DNA from: Streptomyces caniferus
Lineage (GTDB): Bacteria; Actinomycetota; Actinomycetes; Streptomycetales; Streptomycetaceae
DNA: 64,000 bases
Direction of reading: 5' to 3'
NCBI RefSeq assembly: GCF_009811555.1
Contig: NZ_BLIN01000005.1
Location: forward strand, 2,985,501-3,049,500
The notes beneath the pieces were generated by a model. It did not search any database. It saw only the letters and a program-made list of their open reading frames with translations, and had not been told where the DNA came from. Both the position numbers and the translations under genes were made by a program. Below are positions 20,651 to 29,572 of this stretch, piece after piece; position 1 is the first letter of the stretch, and the number at the start of each line of letters is the position of its first letter.

Positions 20651-20665
20651 GTTCGCTGTGAGCGC
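20651..20665 (-). promoter_or_regulatory. ClgR-like operator upstream of clpP1
   Basis: GTTCGCTGTGAGCGC on the plus strand reads GCGCTCACAGCGAAC on the clpP1 strand. This fits the ClgR core CGCYNANRGCG exactly and has the AAC flank. It lies in the 281-base gap between tig and clpP1. Regulation by ClgR is known for Streptomyces clpP1 in general; here it is inferred from sequence. Confidence 0.6.
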
Positions 20666-20683
20666 AGGCTCACGGGGCGGTAC

Positions 20684-20729
20684 GACCACGGGCCCGAACA
20701 CGCGGACGTGCGTGTTCGGGCCCGTGGTC
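20684..20729 (-). terminator. Strong hairpin after tig
   Basis: Nineteen-base perfect arms GACCACGGGCCCGAACACG (20684-20702) and its complement (20711-20729) with an eight-base loop. It lies 34 bases beyond the tig stop codon and should end the tig transcript before the clpP1 promoter. Confidence 0.85.
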
Positions 20730-20762
20730 GAGGTACTGCCAGCCGGGCGGGGCAGCCGGGGC

Positions 20763-22142
20763 TCAGGCCTCGGGCTGCTCCTCCGCGCCCGCCTCGGCCT
20801 CGGTGGCCTCGACGGTCTCGGCGGTCTCGTCCTCGTCGTCGAGGTCGATGACCTCGCCGTTGCTGTCCTTGACCGTGGCGGCCTCGACGACGACCGCGAG
20901 GGCCTTGCCGCGGGCGACCTCACCGACGAGCATCGGCACCTGGCCGCCCTCGACGACGGCCTGGGCGAACTGGTCGGGGGACATGCCGGAGGACTGCGCG
21001 CGGCGCATGAGGTGCTCGGTGAGCTCCTCCTGGCTGACGTTCAGCTTCTCCTTGTTGACCAGCTCGTCGAGGATGAACTGGGTCTTGATGCCCTTCTCGG
21101 CCTGCTCCTTGGTCTCGGCGTCGAACTCCTCCTCGCTCTTGCCCTGGATCTCCAGGTACTTCGCGAGGTCGAGGCCCATCTGGCCGAGCTGGTGGTTGAC
21201 CAGGTTGTGCTTGCGAGTCTGGATCTCGTCCTCGAGCAGCTTCTCGGGCATCGGCACCTCGACGAGCTTGAGCAGCTCGTCCAGGACCTTCTCCTGAGCC
21301 TGGGTGGCCTGGTCGTACTTCTTCATCTGCTCGAGGCGCTTGCGGCTGTCGGCGCGCAGCTCCTCGAAGGTGTCGAACTCGCTCGCCAGCTGGGCGAAGT
21401 CGTCGTCCAGCTCGGGCAGTTCGCGGGACTTGACCTCGGTGACCTCGACGGTGACCTCGGCCTCCTTGCCCTCGGCGGAACCGCCCTTGAGCTCGGAGGT
21501 GAAGGTCGCGCTGTTGCCGGCCTCCACGCCGGTGACGGCCTCGTCGATGCCGTCGAGGAGCTCGCCGGAGCCGACGGTGTAGGTGACGCCCTGGGCGACA
21601 CCGTCCTCCAGGACCTCGCCGTCCACCTTGGCCTCGAGGTTCAGCGTCAGGACGTCGCCGTCCTGGGCCGCACGCTCGACCGGGCTGGTCGTCGCGAAGC
21701 GCTCACGCAGCTGCTCGACGGACTTGTCGATGTCCTCCTCCGACACCTCCACGGCGTCGACCTCGACCTCGATGCCGGAGTAGTCCGGGATCTCGAGGGC
21801 GGGGCGGATGTCGACCTCGGCGGTGAAGGCCAGCAGCTCGCCGTCCTTCAGCTCGGTGATGTCGACCTCGGGCTGGCCGAGGACGTTCAGCTCACCCTCG
21901 TTGACCGCTTCGGTGTAGAACTTCGGGAGCGCGTCGTTGACGGCCTCTTCGAGCACGGCGCCGCGACCGAACCGCTGGTCGATGACGCGGGCCGGGATCT
22001 TGCCCTGGCGGAAGCCCTTCACCGTGACCTGCTGGTTGATCTTCTTGTACGCCGCGTCGAGGCTGGGCTTGAGCTCCTCGAAGGGCACCTCGACAGTGAG
22101 CCGAACCCGAGTCGGGTTCAGGGTCTCCACGGCGCTCTTCAC
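20763..22142 (-). CDS. tig: Trigger factor
   Basis: 459 residues from the GTG at 22142, with AAGGAG seven bases upstream; the longer frame above it is not coding in appearance. This is a ribosome-bound chaperone and peptidyl-prolyl isomerase. The N-terminal ribosome-binding domain opens [20 protein letters not shown] and includes the tunnel-exit motif region [17 protein letters not shown]. The FKBP-type domain follows near residues 160-240 and the helical chaperone arms to about 430. The final 30 residues are acidic ([20 protein letters not shown]). It is transcribed as its own unit upstream of clpP1. Confidence 0.96.
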   Translation of the reverse strand: MKSAVETLNPTRVRLTVEVPFEELKPSLDAAYKKINQQVTVKGFRQGKIPARVIDQRFGRGAVLEEAVNDALPKFYTEAVNEGELNVLGQPEVDITELKDGELLAFTAEVDIRPALEIPDYSGIEVEVDAVEVSEEDIDKSVEQLRERFATTSPVERAAQDGDVLTLNLEAKVDGEVLEDGVAQGVTYTVGSGELLDGIDEAVTGVEAGNSATFTSELKGGSAEGKEAEVTVEVTEVKSRELPELDDDFAQLASEFDTFEELRADSRKRLEQMKKYDQATQAQEKVLDELLKLVEVPMPEKLLEDEIQTRKHNLVNHQLGQMGLDLAKYLEIQGKSEEEFDAETKEQAEKGIKTQFILDELVNKEKLNVSQEELTEHLMRRAQSSGMSPDQFAQAVVEGGQVPMLVGEVARGKALAVVVEAATVKDSNGEVIDLDDEDETAETVEATEAEAGAEEQPEA

Positions 22143-22376
22143 GGTTCGGTCTCCTTGGGGCTGACTTCTGGGGTTCTGCTTGAGATCTGCCAGTACCCGG
22201 CTGATCCGGGCCCGACCGATCACGCCCGGTACACAGACACACGGGCACGCAGCTTGCATAGTAACCGCAAGGAGGATGACGCCCACAACGCGATCTTGAA
22301 CTGCCGCCGATCCTGCGGCGCTGCCAAGGTGGGCCGAGGTGCCGCCCGACGCCGTACCGTCGGGCTGACCTGCTGG

Positions 22377-22450
22377 TCGGGGTGGCCGGATTCGAACCGA
22401 CGACCTTCCGCTCCCAAAGCGGACGCGCTACCAAGCTGCGCCACACCCCG
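22377..22450 (-). tRNA. tRNA-Pro (TGG anticodon)
   Basis: A 74-base cloverleaf on the minus strand. Acceptor CGGGGTG pairs with CACCCCG plus discriminator A. The D-arm GGCGCAGCTTGGTAGCGC, anticodon loop TTTGGGA in stem TCCGC/GCGGA, and T-arm with GGTTCGAATCC are all present. The anticodon TGG reads CCA. CCA is not encoded. Confidence 0.95.
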
Positions 22451-22632
22451 TCGGTGCGACACGTAGGGTACATGGCCGCAAGCGGCTCGGCTGCCAGTTA
22501 TCGGGATACCCCTGGAGCGCTCGCGCGGGCGAGGACGGGTCGTGGACACCGTCCGCGGGAAGGGATGTGCGGCGCACCGCCGCGACCCGCTAGGATGCAC
22601 TGCGTGCCGAGGTCCTGCGACCTGCGGCGCTC

Positions 22633-22703
22633 GCGGGCGTAGCTCAATGGTAGAGCCCTAGTCTTCCAAACTAGCTACGCGGGTTCGATTCCCGTCGCCC
22701 GCT
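22633..22703 (+). tRNA. tRNA-Gly (TCC anticodon)
   Basis: A 71-base cloverleaf. Acceptor GCGGGCG pairs with CGCCCGC plus discriminator T. The short D-arm AGCTCAATGGTAGAGC, anticodon loop CTTCCAA in stem CTAGT/ACTAG, and T-arm GGGTTCGATTCCC follow. The anticodon TCC reads GGA. A small hairpin follows 7 bases later. It is divergent from tRNA-Pro across 180 bases. Confidence 0.95.
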
Positions 22704-22710
22704 CTCACGA

Positions 22711-22742
22711 GGAAACCCCGGGCCGATGGCCTGGGGTTTTCC
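22711..22742 (+). terminator. Hairpin after tRNA-Gly
   Basis: GGAAACCCCGGGCC pairs, with one mismatch, to GGCCTGGGGTTTTCC around a short GAT loop. It lies directly behind the tRNA-Gly acceptor stem. Confidence 0.7.
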
Positions 22743-22816
22743 GCTTTCCGGAACGGGCTGCCGGGTGGCCGCGCACCCCTTCGCCGCGCGGCCCCGGGCC
22801 CCATAGGGTGACCCGC

Positions 22817-23203
22817 ATGGAGATCTGGCTCAATCCCGCGTGCTCCAAGTGCCGTTCGGCCGTGGAGATCCTCGACGAAGAGGGCGCCCGCTACACCGTG
22901 CGCAAATATCTGGAGGATCCGCCGAGCGCCGACGACCTGCGCGGCGTGCTGGCGCGGCTGGGACTGGAGCCCTGGGACATCACCCGGACCCAGGAGGCCG
23001 AGGCCCAGGAGCTGGGCCTCGCGGAGTGGGAGCGCACCGACGCCGCGCGTGAGCGGTGGATCGCGGCGCTGGCGGCACACCCCCGGCTGATCCAGCGGCC
23101 GATCATCACCGCGGACGACGGGTCGGCGCTGGTGGGCCGGAGCGAGGAAGCCGTACGCGAGGCAGTGGCGCGGGCCGGGAGCGGCGAGACCTCGGACGGC
23201 TGA
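22817..23203 (+). CDS. ArsC/Spx-family thioredoxin-fold protein
   Basis: 128 residues from ATG 22817, with AGGGTGA upstream; a GTG at 22808 adds three. The N-terminus MEIWLNPACSKCRSAVEILDE is the glutaredoxin-like fold with a CxxC (CSKC). LEDPPSADDLRGVLARLG and RPIITADDGSALVGR match the ArsC / arsenate reductase-related family (ArsC-Spx-MgsR-like). Stand-alone members act as glutaredoxin-dependent arsenate reductases or as unassigned oxidoreductases. With no ars genes nearby, an arsenic role is not supported by context. Confidence 0.82.
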   Translation: MEIWLNPACSKCRSAVEILDEEGARYTVRKYLEDPPSADDLRGVLARLGLEPWDITRTQEAEAQELGLAEWERTDAARERWIAALAAHPRLIQRPIITADDGSALVGRSEEAVREAVARAGSGETSDG

Positions 23204-23257
23204 ACCCCGTTTGGGCGCCCGACACGGGGGGACGGCGGGCACCAGGAGGCCGATCGC

Positions 23258-23497
23258 CTAGAAGGTGATGTGGTTGATGGTGTCCGCGATCGAGTTGAGG
23301 AACCGGTTGATGGACGGCGCCATGCCCGTGGAGGCGAGGAAGAAGCCGAACAGTATGGCGACGAACGCCGGACCTGCCTTGATCGACTTCCCTCTGATGA
23401 GGACGATCAGAATGATCCCCAACAGCAGCACCACTGACAGCGAAAGAGCCACACTGATCACACCCTTGGTCGGAACGCCTCGCCGGCCCGGGGGCAT
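23258..23497 (-). CDS. Small two-span membrane protein, unknown
   Basis: About 79 residues if the ATG at 23497 is used, which has GGGGGG ten bases upstream; ATGs at 23539 and 23566 would give 93 or 102 residues. Two hydrophobic spans are visible, ISVALSLSVVLLLGIILIVL and FVAILFGFFLASTGM, followed by a conserved-looking tail (SINRFLNSIADTINHITF). Small proteins of this shape occur on Streptomyces chromosomes and near conjugation genes, but none are here. No function can be assigned. Confidence 0.6.
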   Translation of the reverse strand: MPPGRRGVPTKGVISVALSLSVVLLLGIILIVLIRGKSIKAGPAFVAILFGFFLASTGMAPSINRFLNSIADTINHITF

Positions 23498-24107
23498 GCC
23501 GCGCACACCCCCCTGCACCCATCGTGCCACCAACTCCATGCCCACTGCAGGCCGGTGACGAATCATCGGCCAACGCTTTGCCCGATTCCAGCCGATGGTG
23601 GCCGTGGAGCGGCGCCAGGGTGACGCGTGGGTGGCACGGGGATGAGGCGGGGACGGCCGGCGGCGGGGTGACCTCGTGCGGCGGCCGACGCGGCGGGGGC
23701 CGGGCCGGCGAATTCCCCGTCCTGCGCCGAGCCGGTTTCCCCGTCCGGTGCGACGTCAGGAATCCTGACACGGCGCCGGCAATTCGCTCCGATCATTCCC
23801 CCGACGGCATTCTGATCATTTTCCGGCCCCGGGGAATTTCTCATCCGTGGTATCCGTCACTGCCGTGATGGGCGCCATCAAGGCTTATTAGCATTCGGAC
23901 ATAAGACTAAGGAATCGGACATTCCCCCTGAGTCGTTTGCGGGGGATACGGGGCGATTTGAGGGGACGATAGGGCACGAAACGGACAGCGAGGGGGCGGG
24001 TCCTCGTCGGCGATAGCGGATTTTATCCGGGGCCCGTCCACAGCGGAACCGGAGAAAAAGAGGAATGACTGTCACGCGGTTTTACGCATTCGCCGACCGC
24101 CGCTATC
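23498..24107. other. Intergenic region with A+T-rich stretch
   Basis: No convincing gene is present. The part from about 23780 to 24100 is clearly richer in A and T than its surroundings. It contains two copies of TCGGACAT (23895-23902 and 23915-23922) exactly 20 bases apart. It probably carries promoters for the acyltransferase to the right and the small membrane gene to the left. Confidence 0.5.
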
Positions 24108-25286
24108 GTGCGTCAAATGTTTCCCGCTGCCCCGACACCCCGACGCGAACTTCCCCCTGCCCGGGCGGCGGAGGGCACCGACCGGCCGGAACCCACGGAG
24201 CGGCCGTCCGACACGGAGGGCGCCGCGGGCGCGGCCGCACCCGCGCCGAAGAGCGGTGGCCGCAACGCGTTCTTCGACAACGCGAAGTACCTGGCCATCG
24301 TGCTGGTGGCGATGGGGCACGCATGGGAACCGCTGACCGACGGCAGCCGTGCCGCCGAGGCGCTCTACATGACCGTCTACACCTTCCACATGCCGGCCTT
24401 CATCATCATCTCCGGCTACTTCTCGCGCAGTTTCGACATGCGCAAGGACAGGCTGCAGCGGCTGGTCACCGGGGTCGCGGTCCCCTACGTCCTCTTCGAG
24501 ACCGCCTATGCGTTCTTCAAGCGCTGGGCGGACGACGATCCCGGGCACCCCATCAGCCTCCTCGACCCGTGGTTCCTGACGTGGTTCCTGGTGGCCCTGT
24601 TCATCTGGCGGCTGACCACCCCGCTGTGGAAGGTCGTGCGCTGGCCGATTCCGCTTTCGGTGGCCATCGCCGTCCTCGCGTCCGTGTCCCCGGACATCGG
24701 CGATGATCTGGATCTCCAGCGGGTGCTGCAGTTCCTCCCCTTCTTCGTCCTGGGACTGGCGCTGCGGCCGGAGCACTTCAAGATGGTGCAGCGGCGGGCC
24801 GTGCGGATCGCCTCCCTGCCGGTCTTCGCCAGTGCGCTGGTGATGGCCTACTGGGCGGCGCCCCGGATGAGCTCGGCGTGGTTCTACCACCGGGACAGCG
24901 CCCAGGAATTGGGCACCACCTGGTGGATCGGCGCGGTGATGACGCTGGCGCTCTTCGGGTGCTCGATCGTGATGGTGGCCTGCTTCTTCTCCTGGGTGCC
25001 GACCCGGCGGACGTGGTTCACGGTGCTCGGCGCCGGGACGCTGTACGGCTATCTGCTGCACGGCTTCCTGGCCAAGGGCTCGCGGTTCTGGGGCTGGTTC
25101 GACGACTACGAGTGGCTGCACTCGCCGCTCGGGGAGATCGCGGTCACCCTGCTCGCGGCGGGCATCGTGACGGCCCTGTGCACCCCGCCGGTCCGCAGGA
25201 TGTTCCGCTTCGCGATGGAGCCGACGATGGCCTGGGCGTTCCGGAAGGACCCGGCCGACTCCGCGCGGGCCCGCGTCGGCGCCTGA
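24108..25286 (+). CDS. Acyltransferase-3 family membrane protein
   Basis: 392 residues from GTG 24108, with an ATG three codons later; no ribosome site is obvious, so it may be leaderless. Residues 1-50 are Pro/Ala-rich and cytoplasmic. From NAFFDNAKYLAIVLVAMGHAW there are about ten membrane spans. The N-terminal DNAKxxxIxxVxxGH motif and FHMPAFIIISGYFSR are the hallmarks of the fucose 4-O-acetylase / OafA-type O-acyltransferase family. These proteins acetylate cell-surface sugars. No glycan biosynthesis cluster is adjacent, so the acceptor is unknown. Confidence 0.85.
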   Translation: MRQMFPAAPTPRRELPPARAAEGTDRPEPTERPSDTEGAAGAAAPAPKSGGRNAFFDNAKYLAIVLVAMGHAWEPLTDGSRAAEALYMTVYTFHMPAFIIISGYFSRSFDMRKDRLQRLVTGVAVPYVLFETAYAFFKRWADDDPGHPISLLDPWFLTWFLVALFIWRLTTPLWKVVRWPIPLSVAIAVLASVSPDIGDDLDLQRVLQFLPFFVLGLALRPEHFKMVQRRAVRIASLPVFASALVMAYWAAPRMSSAWFYHRDSAQELGTTWWIGAVMTLALFGCSIVMVACFFSWVPTRRTWFTVLGAGTLYGYLLHGFLAKGSRFWGWFDDYEWLHSPLGEIAVTLLAAGIVTALCTPPVRRMFRFAMEPTMAWAFRKDPADSARARVGA

Positions 25287-25410
25287 GCGCGCGCCCTTCC
25301 CGGCCCCGCCGGTACGGGACCCCGGTGGCGGAGCAGGAGCCCGGTGGCGGAGGACGGACCCGGCGGCGGGGAGAGCGGACGGACCGCTTCCGGACCGGCC
25401 GGCGTCCTGG

Positions 25411-26556
25411 TTACGCGTCCCGGCAGATCAGCAGCAGCGCACGGTCGTCGTTGACGTCCTTGGCGACGGCCTCGATCAGATGCCAGGCGGCCCCGGCGAA
25501 CCCGCCGGCCACATAGCGGTCGGCCTCGCCGGTCAGCCGGTCGATGCCCTCGGCGATATCGCGGTCGGCGGCCTCCACCAGGCCGTCGGTGAACAGCATC
25601 AGGACGTCGCCCGGCCGCAGCGTCCCCTTGACCGGGTCGAACTGGGCGCCGTCGTAGACGCCGAGCAGCGGCCCCTCCCCCGGCTTCTCCTCCCAGCGGC
25701 CGCTGCCGGCGCTGAGCTGGAGGGCCGGCAGATGGCCGGCGGAGAGCAGTTCGTAGTCGCCGGACTCCAGGTCGAGGACGAGGTGGATGGAGGTCGCGAA
25801 CCCCTCGTCCCAGTCCTGGCGCAGCAGATAGCCGTTGGCGGCGGGCAGGAAGCCGTGCGGCGGCAGCGAGCCGAGCAGGCCGCCGAAGGCGCCGGACAGC
25901 AGCAGCGCGCGGGAGGCCGCGTCCATGCCCTTGCCGGAGACGTCCGTCAGCACCACTTCGAGGATGTCGCCGCCGTGGGTGCGGGAGGCCACCACGAAGT
26001 CGCCGGAGAAGGACTGCCCGCCGGCCGGACGCAGCGCCATCTCGTGGTGCCAGCCCTCGGGCAGCCGGGGCAGTTCGCTCTGGACGCGGATGCGTTCGCG
26101 CAGGTCGAAGAGCATCGTGCCGCCGCGCCGCCAGGGCACGCCGACCCGGCTGCGGAACTGCGCGATCAGCAGGCCGAAGAGCCCGACCGCGGCGACGACC
26201 AGGACCGTGCCCGGGGTGATCCGGTCCGGTCCGGCGTCGTACGGGCCGAACAGGGCGGCCTCGACGACCAGGGCGGCCGCGGACGCGCCGTACAGAACCA
26301 GGAGGTTGGCCGGCCGCAGCAGCAGTCCCCCGGCGATGACCGGGAGGACCAGTGCCGCCGGGGCGATCCATTCGGGCCACCGGAGCGTGCCCGCGGCGAT
26401 GGCGGGTATGGCGAGGAGGAGGACGGCCAGTGCGAAGCGGTCGGAGCCCTCACCACGGAAGTAGTCGACTCCGGCCTTGCGCACGCCGATACGGGCCCGG
26501 TGCAGACCTTTGTGCATCCGAGCCGTCAGGGTTTCCGTGCCCTGGCCGCTTGTCAT
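25411..26556 (-). CDS. SpoIIE-type PP2C serine phosphatase, membrane-bound
   Basis: 381 residues. There is a cytoplasmic N-terminus, four to five membrane spans between about residues 40 and 135, then a PP2C/SpoIIE domain to the end. Metal-binding aspartates are visible in SFSGDFVVA, VLTDVSGKGMDA, LFTDGLVEA and NDDRALLLI. Such phosphatases dephosphorylate anti-anti-sigma factors in partner-switching circuits, and Streptomyces encodes dozens. No cognate pair is adjacent. It is divergent from the Eis gene. Confidence 0.9.
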   Translation of the reverse strand: MTSGQGTETLTARMHKGLHRARIGVRKAGVDYFRGEGSDRFALAVLLLAIPAIAAGTLRWPEWIAPAALVLPVIAGGLLLRPANLLVLYGASAAALVVEAALFGPYDAGPDRITPGTVLVVAAVGLFGLLIAQFRSRVGVPWRRGGTMLFDLRERIRVQSELPRLPEGWHHEMALRPAGGQSFSGDFVVASRTHGGDILEVVLTDVSGKGMDAASRALLLSGAFGGLLGSLPPHGFLPAANGYLLRQDWDEGFATSIHLVLDLESGDYELLSAGHLPALQLSAGSGRWEEKPGEGPLLGVYDGAQFDPVKGTLRPGDVLMLFTDGLVEAADRDIAEGIDRLTGEADRYVAGGFAGAAWHLIEAVAKDVNDDRALLLICRDA

Positions 26557-26683
26557 TGTTCTGGGACCTTATCCACCCGTTCGGCGGCGCGTCGATTCGC
26601 CGCACGTAGCCCCGGAGAATAGCCGGGAAACACCGTTCGAAATACGGTCGCGCGGCCGGAGGGCGCCCTGCTAGGGATGGCGC

Positions 26684-27913
26684 ATGGCAAGCGAATTGCG
26701 GACGTTGCGGGACACCGAATGGGACAACTGGTCGAACGCCCTGAACCGGGCGTTCGGCGGGCTGCCGCTGCCCGAGGAGAACCGTGCGCTCCAGCGCGCC
26801 GTCACCGAGCCGGAGCGGTCGTTCGGCATCTGGGACGACGGCGACTGTGTCGCCACGGCGGGGGCGTTCTCCTTCGGGCTGACGGTGCCGGGCGGGGCCG
26901 AGGTGCCGGCGGCCGGTGTCACGGCGGTGAGCGTGCGGTCCACGCACCGCCGCCGCGGGCTGCTGCGGTCGATGATGCGGCACCAGTTGGCGGACGTCCG
27001 GGAGCGCGGTGAGCCGCTGGCGGTGCTGACCTCCTCCGAGCCGGCGATCTACGGCCGGTTCGGCTACGGGCCGGCGGCCCAGGACATGCGGCTGGCGGTG
27101 GACACCGTGCGGCTGCCCGCCCCGGAACTGCCCGGCGTGGACGGCGTACGGCTGCGGCTGGTCGATCCGGTGGTCGCGGTGGCCGACTGCGAGCGGGTCT
27201 ACGCCCGGCTGGTACCCACCCGGCCCGGGATGCTGGCCCGGCGCCCCGGGTGGGAACGGCTCCCCGTACGGGACGATCCGAACGGGCGGGACGGGGCCGG
27301 GGTGCTGCAGTGCGTGGTGGCCGAGGTGGACGGCGAGGTGCGGGGGTACGCGCGCTTCGCGGTGCAGCCCAGCCACGACCACACCGGGCCGACCGGGAAG
27401 GTGCTGCTGCGGGACGTCGAGGCGCTGGACCCGGTGGGGTACGCGGCGCTGTGGCGCTTTCTGTTCGGGATCGATCTGACGACGTCGGTGTCGGTGCGCA
27501 CCCGGCCGGTGGACGATGCGCTGCTGCACCTCGTCCCGGACATGCGGCGGTGCGACATCCGGCTGGACGAGTCGTTGTTCGTCCGTCCGGTGGAGGTGGG
27601 CGCGGCGCTGGCGGCGCGGGCGTACCGGACGCCGGTGGAGGTGGTGCTGGAGGTGTCGGACCCGTTCTGCCCGTGGAACGAGGGGCGTTGGCGGCTGTCC
27701 GGCGACGCGGCGGGCGCCGCCTGCGCGCGGACCACGGCCCCGGCCGAACTGGCGCTGTCCGTACGGGAGCTGGGGTCGGCCTATCTGGGCGGGTTCTCGC
27801 TGCGCGCGCTGGCGGCGGCGGGGCGGGTGCGCGAGCTGCGGCCCGGTGCGCTGGCGGAGGCCGCGCGGGCGTTCGGCTCGGAGGTGGCGCCCTGGCTGCC
27901 GCACGGGTTCTGA
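26684..27913 (+). CDS. Eis-family GNAT N-acetyltransferase
   Basis: 409 residues, the usual length for the Eis family, which has two GNAT folds and a C-terminal sterol-carrier-like domain. The acetyl-CoA loop is VSVRSTHRRRGLLRSMM near residues 87-103. The catalytic-type Tyr lies in EPAIYGRFGYGPA about residue 125, and the protein ends in a C-terminal Phe carboxylate (LPHGF), both features of Eis. The mycobacterial homologue acetylates aminoglycosides and other amines; the substrate here is unknown. It converges on the glycosylase gene with a 25-base gap. Confidence 0.88.
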   Translation: MASELRTLRDTEWDNWSNALNRAFGGLPLPEENRALQRAVTEPERSFGIWDDGDCVATAGAFSFGLTVPGGAEVPAAGVTAVSVRSTHRRRGLLRSMMRHQLADVRERGEPLAVLTSSEPAIYGRFGYGPAAQDMRLAVDTVRLPAPELPGVDGVRLRLVDPVVAVADCERVYARLVPTRPGMLARRPGWERLPVRDDPNGRDGAGVLQCVVAEVDGEVRGYARFAVQPSHDHTGPTGKVLLRDVEALDPVGYAALWRFLFGIDLTTSVSVRTRPVDDALLHLVPDMRRCDIRLDESLFVRPVEVGAALAARAYRTPVEVVLEVSDPFCPWNEGRWRLSGDAAGAACARTTAPAELALSVRELGSAYLGGFSLRALAAAGRVRELRPGALAEAARAFGSEVAPWLPHGF

Positions 27914-27938
27914 GGGCCCGGCCGGCCCGCGGCGGCGG

Positions 27939-28802
27939 TCAGCCGCCGGCGGAGGGCTGACAGCCCGGGCACCAGAAGAGGTTGCGGGCGGCGAGACCGG
28001 CGGTGCGGATCTCGCCGCCGCAGATGTGGCAGCCCAGGTGGGCGCGGCGGTAGACGTACACCTCGCCGCCGTGGTCGTCGACCCGCGGCGGGCGGCCCAT
28101 GGCCTCCGGCAGGTGTTCCGGGCGGACGGTGTCGATCCGGTTGTGCCGGACGCCCTCGGCCATCAGGAACACCAGGTCGGCCCAGATCGCGTCCCATTCG
28201 GTGCGGGTGAGGTCGCGGCCGGGGCGGTAGGGGTCGATGCGGTGGCGGAAGAGGACCTCGGCGCGGTAGACGTTGCCGACCCCGGCGATGATCTTCTGGT
28301 CGAGCAGCAGCGCCGCGATCGTCGTACGGCTGCGGGAGATCCGCTGCCAGGCGCGGGTGCCGTCGTCGCCGGGGCGCAGCGGGTCGGGGCCCAGCCGGTC
28401 GTGTATCGCGTCCTTCTCGTCCTCGGTGATCAGCGCGCAGGTGGTGGGGCCGCGGAGGTCCGCGTAGGCGGACGCGTTCGCGAGCCGGAGGCGCACGGTG
28501 TCGGTGGGCGGCGGGGCGGGGGCCGTGCCGAAGCCGAGCTTGCCGAACAGGCCGAGGTGGATGTGGACCCAGCGATGGGCGTCCCCCGTGGACTGAGGGG
28601 GATCGTCGGAGGTCGCTGGGGGAAGGCCGAAGCCGAGGAAGAGGTGTTTGCCGTGCGCCTCGGCGGTCGTCATGACCTGGCCGTCGACGAGCGCCGCACC
28701 GCCCGCGAACTTGCCCTGGGGGCTGCTCGCCCGTACCGGTCCGCCCTCGAAGCGGGAGCGGTGGTCCAGGGCGAGGCGGTGGATCGTATGCCCCTCGGGC
28801 AC
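27939..28802 (-). CDS. Nei/Fpg-family DNA glycosylase (endonuclease VIII-like)
   Basis: 287 residues. The start PEGHTIHR supplies the catalytic Pro2 and Glu3. The helix-two-turn-helix region QKIIAGVGNVYRAEVLF and the C-terminal zinc finger CHICGGEIRTAGLAARNLFW plus CPGC (C-x2-C, C-x2-C) are intact. It should excise oxidised bases with AP-lyase activity, most like actinobacterial Nei2. Residues 59-74 (LPPATSDDPPQSTGDA) look like an extra loop between HLFLGFG and RWVHIHLG. A hairpin separates it from rpiB upstream. Confidence 0.92.
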   Translation of the reverse strand: MPEGHTIHRLALDHRSRFEGGPVRASSPQGKFAGGAALVDGQVMTTAEAHGKHLFLGFGLPPATSDDPPQSTGDAHRWVHIHLGLFGKLGFGTAPAPPPTDTVRLRLANASAYADLRGPTTCALITEDEKDAIHDRLGPDPLRPGDDGTRAWQRISRSRTTIAALLLDQKIIAGVGNVYRAEVLFRHRIDPYRPGRDLTRTEWDAIWADLVFLMAEGVRHNRIDTVRPEHLPEAMGRPPRVDDHGGEVYVYRRAHLGCHICGGEIRTAGLAARNLFWCPGCQPSAGG

Positions 28803-28821
28803 GGGTGTCCTCCAGTGGGCG

Positions 28822-28856
28822 CGCCCGCCCGCCCCGTCGGCCGGGGCGGGCGGGCG
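28822..28856 (-). terminator. GC-rich hairpin after rpiB
   Basis: Fifteen-base arms CGCCCGCCCGCCCCG and its complement around the loop TCGGC. It lies between the rpiB stop and the glycosylase start. Confidence 0.65.
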
Positions 28857-28875
28857 GCAGAGTCAGTGGGGGGTG

Positions 28876-29361
28876 TCAGCCCTGGGGGTGGTGGGCCGGG
28901 ACGGGCGGCAGTTCGCCGGTGGTCTCGTAGGCCGAGAGCATGTCGATGCGGCGGGTGTGCCGTTCCTCACCCGAGTAGGGGGTGGCGAGGAAGATCTCGA
29001 TGAACTTGGTCGCCTCCTCCTCGGTGTGCATCCGGCCGCCCACGGAGATCACGTTGGCGTTGTTGTGCTCGCGGCCGAGCTTGGCGGTCTCCTCGCTCCA
29101 GGCGAGTGCGGCCCGTACGCCCTTGACCTTGTTCGCGGCGATCTGCTCGCCGTTGCCGGAGCCGCCGATCACGATGCCGAGGCTGTCCGGGTCGGCGGCG
29201 GTCCGCTCCGCGGCGCGCAGGCAGAACGGCGGGTAGTCGTCCTGGGCGTCGTAGATGTGGGGACCGCAGTCGACGGGCTCGTGGCCATGGGCCGTGAGCC
29301 ACTCGACGAGGTGGTTCTTGAGGTCGAAACCTGCATGGTCGGAACCGAGGTACACGCGCAT
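28876..29361 (-). CDS. rpiB: Ribose-5-phosphate isomerase B
   Basis: 161 residues from the ATG at 29361 (MRVYLGSDHAGFDLK). It interconverts ribose 5-phosphate and ribulose 5-phosphate in the pentose phosphate pathway. DHAGFDLK, the anion-binding loop VIGGSGNGEQIAANKVKG and NNANVISVGGR are family motifs. GSGNGE has a Glu where the E. coli type uses Cys, as in the mycobacterial subgroup. The extra C-terminal helix matches the actinobacterial form. It stands alone with a hairpin behind it. Confidence 0.95.
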   Translation of the reverse strand: MRVYLGSDHAGFDLKNHLVEWLTAHGHEPVDCGPHIYDAQDDYPPFCLRAAERTAADPDSLGIVIGGSGNGEQIAANKVKGVRAALAWSEETAKLGREHNNANVISVGGRMHTEEEATKFIEIFLATPYSGEERHTRRIDMLSAYETTGELPPVPAHHPQG

Positions 29362-29572
29362 GCGATGAGTGTGACACGAGCCGGGCCGGGTAGGCGCCGC
29401 CGGGTCGTCCCAGGGATGCGTGTACAGAAAGCCACCCCCCACCTTCCGTACGCAAGCGCAATCCGTAACCCTCCAGGGTTTCACACAACAATCCGGCTTC
29501 AGGCCTTCCAATCCACGGTTAACGAAGATCTAATGCGGGGGATCCATCCGCGAACCACGAAGGACGGTGCAC

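Noticed and set aside
20658..22466. Plus-strand open frame of 602 codons over tig
   Set aside because: It is antisense to trigger factor, Leu/Val/Asp-rich and without domain evidence, and it runs into the tRNA-Pro gene.
23878..24075. 65-codon minus-strand frame in the A+T-rich region
   Set aside because: There is no ribosome site and the codon usage is unlike neighbouring genes.
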